15,143 bases of DNA, taken from positions 1 through 15,143 of the forward strand of contig JALUSH010000058.1 in assembly GCA_027016675.1 (NCBI GenBank), given 5' to 3'. The position numbers and the translations under genes were made by a program. Every line of letters starts with the position of its first letter. Within the stretch, counting starts at the first letter, position 1. Below are positions 6,995 to 12,513 of the stretch, one piece after another. Origin of the DNA: Thermodesulfovibrio sp. GTDB lineage: Bacteria > Nitrospirota > Thermodesulfovibrionia > Thermodesulfovibrionales > JdFR-85. Under the pieces are notes generated by a model. It did no database searches. It was given only the letters and a program-made list of their open reading frames with translations, and was not told the origin of the DNA.

Positions 6995-7199
6995 CAATAC
7001 TGTCCGATAAACCGTATAGGTCCTTGTAGGACAGGGGGTATTAATTTTTCGTCTCATTCTCGGCAGACCTCCATGTCTGCCTCCGAGGAAATTTTGCGAT
7101 TTGCCCTCCTGGCAAATCTGCTGCAAAATTTAAATCCGCTCAAAATTAATACTCCCTGTCCTTATGTATTGTTTCAGTGTTTTTTACCGGACACTACTG
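6995..7199. mobile_element. 205-bp MITE-like non-autonomous insertion carrying element B
   Basis: The left end CAATACTGTCCGATAAA (6995-7011) and the reverse complement of the right end, CAGTAGTGTCCGGTAAA (7183-7199), agree at 14 of 17 positions. The element is flanked by an exact 9-bp direct repeat. It has no coding capacity, so it would have been mobilised by a transposase acting elsewhere. Nine-base duplications are made by several families (for example IS4-like or ISAs1-like); the family cannot be fixed from the ends alone. The bases before it (6918-6985) and after it (7209-7298) hold nothing recognisable. Confidence 0.65.
7028..7162 (-). other. Branched inverted-repeat element B (relative of element A, minus strand)
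   Basis: Outer arms 7028-7048 and 7142-7162 pair over 21 bp with one mismatch. Read on the minus strand the order is GAGCGG (7136-7141), hairpin 1, hairpin 2, GAGAAT (7056-7061) and GAGACGA (7049-7055). Hairpin 1 (7089-7131) has AAATTTTGC/GCAAAATTT, a four-base bulge, then GATTTGCC/GGCAAATC around loop AGGAG. Hairpin 2 (7059-7087) has CTC/GAG, a GGA bulge, then GGCAGAC/GTCTGCC around loop ATGGAG. The junction bases and core match element A, while stem sequences differ but remain paired. It lies inside the MITE-like insertion. Confidence 0.6.
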
Positions 7200-7208
7200 T
7201 CCAGCTAT
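7200..7208. repeat. Target-site duplication, right copy (TCCAGCTAT)
   Basis: Exact direct repeat of 6986-6994, abutting the right inverted end of the 205-bp insertion. Confidence 0.65.
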
Positions 7209-7298
7209 AATCAAAAAAACCAACAATGCCGCTTCTGCTGAACCTTATTGCTGGATTTGAGGATATGCTGTGTATGAATCTTTTTCATCAAGAAAGAA

Positions 7299-7348
7299 GA
7301 GTTCAGAATTGAACAGTTAAAGTTCTGAAACTGTACCAAAATGTACAG
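7299..7348. promoter_or_regulatory. Double dyad operator upstream of the second sigma-54 promoter
   Basis: The proximal dyad is perfect: CTGTAC (7331-7336), six bases, GTACAG (7343-7348). A weaker copy, GAGTTC (7299-7304), six bases, GAACAG (7311-7316), is centred 32 bp upstream. This is exactly the spacing found at 994-1043. The proximal centre is 38.5 bp from the -24 element, one helical turn closer than at the first locus. The shared form is CTGTNC-N6-GNACAG. Confidence 0.6.
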
Positions 7349-7377
7349 AGATACCCTTTTTCTCAACAAAAATCCAC

Positions 7378-7393
7378 TGGCACACATATTGCT
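7378..7393 (+). promoter_or_regulatory. Sigma-54 (-24/-12) promoter for the thioredoxin/DsrE/Sox region
   Basis: TGGCACACATATTGCT is an essentially perfect match to the RpoN consensus TGGCAC-N5-TTGCW. Transcription would begin near 7404-7405, only 2-9 bases before the candidate start codons of the thioredoxin gene, implying a leaderless or near-leaderless first cistron. Confidence 0.7.
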
Positions 7394-7406
7394 TTTTCAA
7401 GGTATT

Positions 7407-7796
7407 ATGAATATGAAAGGGTTGGTGTTTGCAACTATCTTTATTATATTTTCTTCTGTTTCTAACACAAACGCTACAGAGATAAAGCTTCTGTATTTTT
7501 ACATTGATGGATGCTCCTGGTGCCAGAAGATGGATAAAATGCTTGAAGATAGCTCGATTAAAAGAATACTGTCCAATACAACGCTGATTAAAGTAAAGGT
7601 CAATGGCAAGAAGATAATAGATGGTGATAAAACAGAGGAACAACTTGCAAAACAATACAATATAAAAGGTGTGCCAACCATTGTTTTTCTTGATTCCCGT
7701 GGGGAGGAATTTTTAAGAGTTCCAGGGCTTTTGTCAAAAAAGGATTTCAGAGATGTGCTCTGTAATTATGTGAGCGGAATCAAGAAAGGCTGTTAA
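7407..7796 (+). CDS. Periplasmic thioredoxin-fold protein (SoxW-like)
   Basis: From the ATG at 7407 this is a 129-residue protein with a signal peptide (MKGLVFATIFIIFSSVSNTNA). A thioredoxin fold follows, with redox motif CSWC (Cys36, Cys39) after YFYIDG and the cis-proline GVPT (Pro90). This resembles SoxW and other periplasmic thioredoxins that keep Sox components such as the SoxY cysteine reduced. Two more cysteines (Cys119 and the C-terminal Cys129) are unusual. Longer versions starting at 7341 are unlikely, because that ATG lies upstream of the sigma-54 promoter and would bury the signal peptide. The ATG at 7413 is an equal candidate (127 residues): AAGG at 7399-7402 is four bases from the first and ten from the second. 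It is the first gene of the Sox region and the closest to the shared operator. Confidence 0.78.
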   Translation: MNMKGLVFATIFIIFSSVSNTNATEIKLLYFYIDGCSWCQKMDKMLEDSSIKRILSNTTLIKVKVNGKKIIDGDKTEEQLAKQYNIKGVPTIVFLDSRGEEFLRVPGLLSKKDFRDVLCNYVSGIKKGC

Positions 7797-7835
7797 CATA
7801 AGCTTTTCAGTCTGCCTGTGCAGGCTACTAACAAA

Positions 7836-7862
7836 TACATATCTACAGAGGGTAGATATGTA
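7836..7862 (+). promoter_or_regulatory. 11-bp perfect hairpin directly before the dsrE-like Shine-Dalgarno
   Basis: TACATATCTAC (7836-7846) pairs perfectly with GTAGATATGTA (7852-7862) around loop AGAGG. The Shine-Dalgarno AGGAGGT begins two bases later, at 7864. No U-run follows, so it is not a terminator. It could stabilise a processed 5' end, modulate ribosome access or be a DNA operator. Confidence 0.5.
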
Positions 7863-7874
7863 GAGGAGGTAACG

Positions 7875-8369
7875 ATGAGATGGAGAGGTTTTTTAAGGGG
7901 TTTTTTCTTGGTTGTTTTGACAGGGGTTCTTCTTTTCCCAACTTTAGGCAGGGCGGCTGACGATGTGGAGAGGAAGGTTATGTATCACTGTGATTTTGGT
8001 AGTCCCAAAAGAGTTGATGCCATGCTGCGAAACATCTATAACCTTGTTAATTACTACACCACGAATGGTATCTCATATGATGTGAGGGTGGTTTCAAACT
8101 CAGCCTGTGTGCAGTTTCTGCTAACCGATACCAAGGGGACAAAGTTTGCTTCTAAAAAGATTCCACCCAAGCTGTCCAAGTCAATAAGAGAAAGAATGCA
8201 GAGTCTTGTGGATGGTTATGATGTAAAGTTCGAGCAGTGTAGTATTACACTTAAAAGAACAAATACACCAAAGTCAAAGCTCAAGCCCTTTGTCAGGATT
8301 ATCAATTCAGGACAGGTAAGGGTGGTTGAACTCCATGACAAAGGCTACGCATATATAAAGGTTAAATAG
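7875..8369 (+). CDS. Periplasmic DsrE-like family protein
   Basis: This is a 164-residue protein with a clear Sec signal peptide (basic MRWRGFLRG, hydrophobic core, cleavage near GRA-ADD). It then has a DsrE/DsrF-type alpha/beta fold: VMYHCDFGSPKRVDAMLRNI, then YDVRVVSNSACVQFLL, then a Lys-rich middle. The ATG at 7875 is chosen because AGGAGGT ends four bases upstream and it places the signal peptide at the N-terminus. Cys39, Cys78 and Cys122 are the only mature cysteines. Cytoplasmic DsrE proteins carry sulfane sulfur on a conserved Cys, so a sulfur-binding role in the periplasm is plausible, although related exported proteins have no proven activity. It lies 78 bases after the thioredoxin gene and is followed by a terminator before soxX. 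Confidence 0.72.
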   Translation: MRWRGFLRGFFLVVLTGVLLFPTLGRAADDVERKVMYHCDFGSPKRVDAMLRNIYNLVNYYTTNGISYDVRVVSNSACVQFLLTDTKGTKFASKKIPPKLSKSIRERMQSLVDGYDVKFEQCSITLKRTNTPKSKLKPFVRIINSGQVRVVELHDKGYAYIKVK

Positions 8370-8380
8370 AATGGCTCTTT

Positions 8381-8410
8381 CCCCGCCTTGATCAAAGGCG
8401 GGGAAGCTTT
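8381..8410 (+). terminator. Intrinsic terminator between the DsrE-like gene and soxX
   Basis: CCCCGCCTT (8381-8389) and AAGGCGGGG (8395-8403) form a nine-bp GC-rich stem around GATCA, extended by two A-T pairs. A short U-run follows (GCTTTT). It lies 11 bases after the stop codon. The short U-run suggests partial read-through, so it may set the ratio of the first two genes to the sox genes. Confidence 0.75.
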
Positions 8411-8434
8411 TAAAACTTTCCTTCTGTAGTTCTC

Positions 8435-8462
8435 TTGACAAGAATGCAGGGAGTTTTATGCC
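8435..8462 (+). promoter_or_regulatory. Possible sigma-70 promoter for soxXYZAB
   Basis: A perfect TTGACA (8435-8440) is followed after 16 bases by TATGCC (8457-8462), which matches only three of six -10 positions. It sits between the terminator and soxX, where a separate promoter would be needed if termination is efficient. The weak -10 box keeps confidence low. The rest of the 187-bp gap shows only the soxX Shine-Dalgarno. Confidence 0.3.
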
Positions 8463-8556
8463 TGAATTAAAAAATGAGTATCAAAGGATGGATTTTTAAG
8501 AGGCTGTACTTCAACGGGTCTCAAAAATTATCAAAGAAAGGAGGTAGTCGAGGCGC

Positions 8557-8949
8557 ATGAAAAGAATTGAACAAGGGGTGAGGTTTGTTATGAAGGCTTC
8601 AATTTTCCTGTTGTTAACCCTCTCTGTAATCGTTCCTTCTGTAGCGTTGGCCAAGGGTGATGCAAAGCGAGGTGAGAAGGTGGTCAAGAGCAGGAAACTG
8701 GGTAACTGTATGGCATGTCACTATATCCCTGGTGTTGAGTTTCCCGGCAACATAGGGCCTAATCTGGTTGAGTCCATGAAGAACTATTCAGACAGTGACA
8801 GGGAAATGGTCAGGCAATGGGTGTGGGATGCGAGGGCATACAACCCTGATACTATTATGCCGCCTTTTGGCCCCAACAAGATTCTAACCAAAGAGCAGAT
8901 TGAAGATGTTGTTGAGTACCTCTACAGTTTAAAGAAAATCAAAAAATAA
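8557..8949 (+). CDS. soxX: SoxX, c-type cytochrome subunit of SoxAX
   Basis: This is a 130-residue monohaem cytochrome c with an N-terminal signal peptide (hydrophobic core IFLLLTLSVIVPSVALA). The haem site CMACH is at residues 51-55. Downstream MPPFG supplies the likely distal ligand, Met101. The spacing and the RGEKVV, IGPNL and EDVVEYLYSL segments are typical of SoxX. With SoxA it forms the SoxAX complex, which oxidatively links thiosulfate to the SoxY cysteine and passes the electrons on. AAGGAGGT ends 11 bases before this ATG. A second in-frame ATG at 8590, preceded by GGGGTGAGG, would give a more standard signal peptide (MKASIFLLL), so the true start may be 33 bases later. It is the first gene of the sox block. 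Confidence 0.92.
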   Translation: MKRIEQGVRFVMKASIFLLLTLSVIVPSVALAKGDAKRGEKVVKSRKLGNCMACHYIPGVEFPGNIGPNLVESMKNYSDSDREMVRQWVWDARAYNPDTIMPPFGPNKILTKEQIEDVVEYLYSLKKIKK

Positions 8950-8964
8950 TACAAGGAGGCATGC

Positions 8965-9492
8965 ATGAAGAAAGAGACAGAAAGAATCAGAATCTCAAGA
9001 AGACATTTTATCAAAACAACCGGTATAGCCTGTGCAGCCCTGGTTATGGGGGGCTCTTTGCCAAAACTTATTAAGCCAGCATATGGTGAGAAGTCTAAGG
9101 AGAACACATCTGCTGCACAGCAAATAGAGGGCGAGAATATCCAGGAGGTCTTGAAGAGATACTTCGGAGACCGCAAGATATCCAACTCTCATGTCACACT
9201 GAAAACACCAATCATTGCAGAAAATGGTGCTGTGGTTCCCATAACTGTTTCATCTGATCTGCCAATGAGTCAGGATAATTATGTTAAGAGCATATACGTA
9301 TTCGTTGAAGGAAATCTTAAACCCTATACTGCAAGGATAGACCTGAGCCCCGCGAATGGAAAGGCTGAGGTGAAAATGAGAATCAAGATGAGAAAGACAT
9401 CAAATGTTCGTGTGGTGGTTGAAACAAACAAAGGTAAGCTTTACGGTGCGATAAATCCCGTCAAGGTTACCATTGGTGGGTGTGGTGGCTAA
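8965..9492 (+). CDS. soxY: SoxY, sulfur-carrier subunit of SoxYZ
   Basis: This is a 175-residue protein with a Tat signal: the twin-arginine motif SRRHFIK (residues 11-17), a hydrophobic segment and a likely cleavage near AYG. It ends with the diagnostic carrier arm GGCGG (171-175), where Cys173 is the covalent attachment point for the sulfur substrate. In the pathway SoxAX loads thiosulfate onto this cysteine, SoxB removes sulfate, and the remaining persulfide is then dealt with elsewhere. The mature domain has the expected immunoglobulin-like strands (VPITVSSDLP, VKSIYVFVEGN). Export is as a complex with SoxZ, which has no signal of its own. AGGAGG precedes the ATG, 15 bases after soxX. Confidence 0.96.
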   Translation: MKKETERIRISRRHFIKTTGIACAALVMGGSLPKLIKPAYGEKSKENTSAAQQIEGENIQEVLKRYFGDRKISNSHVTLKTPIIAENGAVVPITVSSDLPMSQDNYVKSIYVFVEGNLKPYTARIDLSPANGKAEVKMRIKMRKTSNVRVVVETNKGKLYGAINPVKVTIGGCGG

Positions 9493-9531
9493 TAAATCTG
9501 TAATAACGAAAATTTATAAGGAGGATTGAAA

Positions 9532-9867
9532 ATGGCAAAAAAAATCGGAAAGATAAAGATAAGGGTGCCCAGAAATATCAAGAAAGGACAGGTCATTCCT
9601 GTGAAGGCACTGATAACACATCCCATGGAGACCGGTTTCAGGAAGGACAAAAAGACAGGTAAAAAGATTCCAGCATACTATATAAATGATGTGAACGTAT
9701 ATTATGGGGATGAGTTGATAACACATATGGAATGGACGATTGCTGTCAGTGCCAATCCCTTTATGACCTTTTATCTCAAGGCAGACAAGGCAGCGCCTTT
9801 AAGAATCGTATGGAAAGACAATAAGGGTGGAGTTTATGAAAAGACTCTGCAAATAACACCAAAATAA
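9532..9867 (+). CDS. soxZ: SoxZ, partner subunit of SoxYZ
   Basis: This is a 111-residue beta-sandwich protein without signal peptide or cysteine, as expected for a subunit co-exported with SoxY through Tat. Recognisable SoxZ segments are KIRVPRNIKKGQVIPVKALITHPMETGFRKD at the N-terminal third and YGDELI and RIVWKDNKGGVYE near the end. The ATG at 9532 is chosen; an upstream in-frame TTG at 9526 overlaps the Shine-Dalgarno AAGGAGG (9518-9524) and cannot be the start. The gene follows soxY by 39 bases and precedes soxA by 23 bases. Confidence 0.95.
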   Translation: MAKKIGKIKIRVPRNIKKGQVIPVKALITHPMETGFRKDKKTGKKIPAYYINDVNVYYGDELITHMEWTIAVSANPFMTFYLKADKAAPLRIVWKDNKGGVYEKTLQITPK

Positions 9868-9890
9868 ACAATACAAAGGAGGTAACAGGA

Positions 9891-10733
9891 ATGAAGAGTT
9901 CGGTTATGAGGCCGCTACTTGTGGTGCTTACCATAATAGGATTAACATCTTTGCTGATTGTATCTGTGTCTGCTGGAACGGATAACAATGTAAAACAGAT
10001 AAAAGAGTATACACCAAGTGTATCACCAGAGGAATATGAACGTAGATATAAGGAGTTCTACGGAGATGCAACAGAGCAGATGGCTGAAGAGGGAAATCCT
10101 GGAGAGTTAATGCTGGATGATGGAGAAGAGCTGTTTCATACAGTGGATGGTAGTAAAGGCAAATCATGTGCAAGCTGCCATGGAGAAAAGGGTAAGGGGC
10201 TTGTAGGTGCAGCTACAACCTTTCCCAAATATGACCCTGAGCTAAAAGGTATAAAAACCCTCGCTTTGCAGATCAACATCTGCCGTGAAAAGAATATGGG
10301 AGCCAAGCCACTGAAGTATGAATCATATGATCAACTGGCTCTTGAACTTTATGTGAAATCCCTATCCAATGGGATGCCTATAAATGTGAGTATTGATGGG
10401 CCTGCTCGTCCTTTTTATGAAAAAGGGAAGGCCTTTTATTATAAAAGGCAGGGACAGTTTAATTTCAACTGTGCCATCTGTCATGTGAAATATGCAGGGT
10501 ACATGGCAAGGGCAAATCTTATCTCTAACAACAGGCATCATGCAGACCACTGGCCTTCTTACAGGCTCAAGTGGGGGGAGGTTGGGTCTCTCCAAAGACG
10601 GTTCAGAGGCTGTATGAAAAATACCAGGACCAAGCCACTTCCCTATCAGAGCGAGGAATATCGGAATCTTGAGCTGTATCTCACATATATATCCAATGGT
10701 CTTCCTATACAAGTGCCAGGATTTAGAATGTAA
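9891..10733 (+). CDS. soxA: SoxA, dihaem L-cysteine S-thiosulfotransferase subunit
   Basis: This is a 280-residue protein with signal peptide (LLVVLTIIGLTSLLIVSVSAG) and two haem-binding sites, CASCH (93-97) and CAICH (194-198). It is therefore the dihaem form. The catalytic haem-ligand cysteine is Cys241 in RRFRGCMKNTR, with Arg237 four residues before it, as in characterised SoxA proteins. Cys131 lies in INICREKNMGA and could be the axial ligand or disulfide cysteine of the first haem domain. Together with SoxX it catalyses formation of the thiosulfate-SoxY conjugate. Both domains share the internal repeat pattern (LALELYVKSLSNGMPI and LELYLTYISNGLPI), showing the ancient duplication of the family. 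AAGGAGGT lies seven bases before the ATG. Confidence 0.96.
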   Translation: MKSSVMRPLLVVLTIIGLTSLLIVSVSAGTDNNVKQIKEYTPSVSPEEYERRYKEFYGDATEQMAEEGNPGELMLDDGEELFHTVDGSKGKSCASCHGEKGKGLVGAATTFPKYDPELKGIKTLALQINICREKNMGAKPLKYESYDQLALELYVKSLSNGMPINVSIDGPARPFYEKGKAFYYKRQGQFNFNCAICHVKYAGYMARANLISNNRHHADHWPSYRLKWGEVGSLQRRFRGCMKNTRTKPLPYQSEEYRNLELYLTYISNGLPIQVPGFRM

Positions 10734-10768
10734 GGATTTAGAAAACAAGGATCGAGGAGGATGACGAA

Positions 10769-12430
10769 ATGAGCATAACGAGGCGAGAGTTTGTACAGAT
10801 GCTTGGTCTTACAGCAGGCACTGCCATGTTAGCACCCAGGGCACTGGCCAAGAGCCTGAAGCCATCTAATCTTTTCAGTTTCGATTCAAAGGGGAATATT
10901 ACAATCCTGCATACCACTGATAGTCATGCGCAGCTGGTGCCCATATACTACAGAGAACCTGATACCAATATTGGAGTGGCTGAAAACAAAGGCAACCCCC
11001 CACATCTTACTGGGAAGGATTTCCTGAAATACTTTGGATATAAGCCTGATTCACTTGAGGCATATGCCTATACCAGTGATGATTATCTTGTACTTGCCAA
11101 GGAATTTGGCAAGATGGGCGGATTTGCACATATTGCCACACTTATTAAGAAAATAAGGGCTGAAAGGCATAATAAGGTGCTCTATGTTGATACTGGAGAT
11201 ACCCTTCAGGGTTCTGCTACCAGTCTCTGGACAAGGGGTGAGGATATGGTCAGGGTTTTAAATGCCCTGGGCTGTGATGCAATGACAGGACATTGGGAGT
11301 TCACATACGGCGAAAAACGAATACTTGAGTTAATAGAAATGATGAAATTTCCATTTGTTGCCCAGAATGTACATGATGCAATATGGGATGATCCAATATT
11401 TGATCCCTATGTTATAAAGACTATTAATGGAATTTCAGTGGCTATAATAGGTCAGGCATTTCCCTATACCCCTATTGCCAATCCAAGGAGGCTCATACCC
11501 AACTGGTCTTTTGGAATCAGAGAGGAGAATATGCAGAAGATCGTTGACGAGGTGCGTTCAAAAAAAGTGGACATTGTGATTGTAATATCCCACAATGGTA
11601 TGGATGTGGATAAGAAACTTGTGAGCAGGGTAAAGGGTATAGATGTAATCCTTGGTGGTCACACACATGATGGAGTTCCAAAGCCTGTAGTTGTAGGTAA
11701 CACACTTGTTATAGGTTCAGGTTGTTATGGGAAGTTTCTCTCAAGGCTTGATCTGGAAGTGAAGGGAAAGAGGATTACTGACTATTCTTACAGGCTTATA
11801 CCTGTTATGTCAGAAATGATAGACCCAGACCCTGAGATGTCGAAATTAATTGATGATATAAGACGACCCTATAAGGATAAACTGGAAGAGGTGGTAGGTT
11901 ATACAGAGGATATTCTCTACAGGAGAGGAAATCTTGATGGTACCTTTGATGAATTGATTTGCGATGCCCTCGTGGAGCATTATGGTGTGGACTTTGCCTT
12001 CTCTCCAGGGTTCAGATGGGGAAGAACTGTTCTGCCCGGACCTATCACGGCTGATGATGTCTATTCCCAGACAGCACTCACATATCCAAACACCTATAAG
12101 AGTACCATAAAAGGAAAGATGATAAAAGAGATACTTGAGGACATAACAGACAATCTATTTAATCCTGATCCATACAGACAGCAGGGAGGTGATATTGTAA
12201 GGACAAAAGGGATGTCTTTCAAGATCATAGTAAATGAAAAAATGGGTAACAGGATACAGGATCTCAGGATAAGAGGAGAGAAGGTTGATCCCAACAAGGA
12301 ATACACCTTTACTGGATGGGCATCCATGGCTGAACAGTCTGGGCCTCCTGTATACGACATTGTGCTTGATTATATAAGAAAAAAGAAAAATATAAAGATA
12401 AAGCTTGACAGGCCAGAACTGGTCATTTAA
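10769..12430 (+). CDS. soxB: SoxB, thiosulfohydrolase (sulfate-releasing, 5'-nucleotidase fold)
   Basis: This is a 553-residue protein with Tat signal TRREFVQMLG at residues 4-13 and a full metallophosphatase-type active site. The motifs are ILHTTDSHAQ (Asp51, His53), VDTGDTLQGS (140-149), TGHWEF (173-178), ISHNGMD (273-279) and GGHTHD (296-301). SoxB uses a dinuclear manganese centre to hydrolyse the terminal sulfone of the SoxY conjugate and release sulfate. The length equals that of canonical SoxB, and both the N-terminal metal domain and the C-terminal substrate domain are present. AGGAGG is eight bases before the ATG. It is the last gene of the block: a strong terminator follows 15 bases after the stop. 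No soxC or soxD follows, so the locus encodes the truncated Sox pathway. Confidence 0.97.
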   Translation: MSITRREFVQMLGLTAGTAMLAPRALAKSLKPSNLFSFDSKGNITILHTTDSHAQLVPIYYREPDTNIGVAENKGNPPHLTGKDFLKYFGYKPDSLEAYAYTSDDYLVLAKEFGKMGGFAHIATLIKKIRAERHNKVLYVDTGDTLQGSATSLWTRGEDMVRVLNALGCDAMTGHWEFTYGEKRILELIEMMKFPFVAQNVHDAIWDDPIFDPYVIKTINGISVAIIGQAFPYTPIANPRRLIPNWSFGIREENMQKIVDEVRSKKVDIVIVISHNGMDVDKKLVSRVKGIDVILGGHTHDGVPKPVVVGNTLVIGSGCYGKFLSRLDLEVKGKRITDYSYRLIPVMSEMIDPDPEMSKLIDDIRRPYKDKLEEVVGYTEDILYRRGNLDGTFDELICDALVEHYGVDFAFSPGFRWGRTVLPGPITADDVYSQTALTYPNTYKSTIKGKMIKEILEDITDNLFNPDPYRQQGGDIVRTKGMSFKIIVNEKMGNRIQDLRIRGEKVDPNKEYTFTGWASMAEQSGPPVYDIVLDYIRKKKNIKIKLDRPELVI

Positions 12431-12445
12431 CACCCTCCCCGTCAC

Positions 12446-12490
12446 GTGTTCTGAATGTCTGTTTGACATTCAGAACACTTTATATTTTAT
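12446..12490 (+). terminator. Strong intrinsic terminator after soxB
   Basis: GTGTTCTGAATGTC (12446-12459) and GACATTCAGAACAC (12465-12478) form a perfect 14-bp stem with loop TGTTT. It is followed by the U-rich tail TTTATATTTTATTATT. It ends the sox block and separates it from the sensor genes. Confidence 0.88.
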
Positions 12491-12513
12491 TATTATATAA
12501 AAGAGGGTTTTGT

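Noticed and set aside
6986..7208. CRISPR array or tandem repeat in the gap
   Set aside because: The repeats are inverted or a single direct pair flanking one insertion; there is no periodic repeat-spacer pattern.
7341..7406. ATG 7341 as start of the thioredoxin gene
   Set aside because: It lies inside the CTGTAC dyad and upstream of the sigma-54 promoter, and it would put 22 polar residues before the signal peptide.
7818..7874. ATG 7818 as start of the DsrE-like gene
   Set aside because: It has no ribosome binding site, and the extra 19 residues would precede the signal peptide. ATG 7875 directly follows AGGAGGT.
8459..8500. 13-codon frame MPELKNEYQRMDF with AGGGAG upstream
   Set aside because: It has a plausible ribosome site but no attenuator-like partner structure or codon bias, and it overlaps the possible -10 box.
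8505..8522. Third operator half-site CTGTAC before soxX
   Set aside because: Its partner six bases away is GGGTCT, not GNACAG, and there is no -24/-12 promoter near it.
8474..8560. 28-codon frame ending in an ATGA overlap with the soxX start (possible leader peptide)
   Set aside because: There is no Shine-Dalgarno, it reads through the soxX ribosome binding site, and its composition is unremarkable. The overlap is probably chance.
9526..9531. TTG 9526 as start of soxZ
   Set aside because: It begins one base after the AAGGAGG ribosome binding site; ATG 9532 has normal spacing and the usual SoxZ N-terminus.
12463..12513. Longer reading frame for the PhnD-like protein starting at TTG 12463
   Set aside because: It would start inside the loop of the soxB terminator, has no Shine-Dalgarno and places the signal peptide internally. 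TTG 12514 has AAGAGGG at good spacing and a proper signal peptide.
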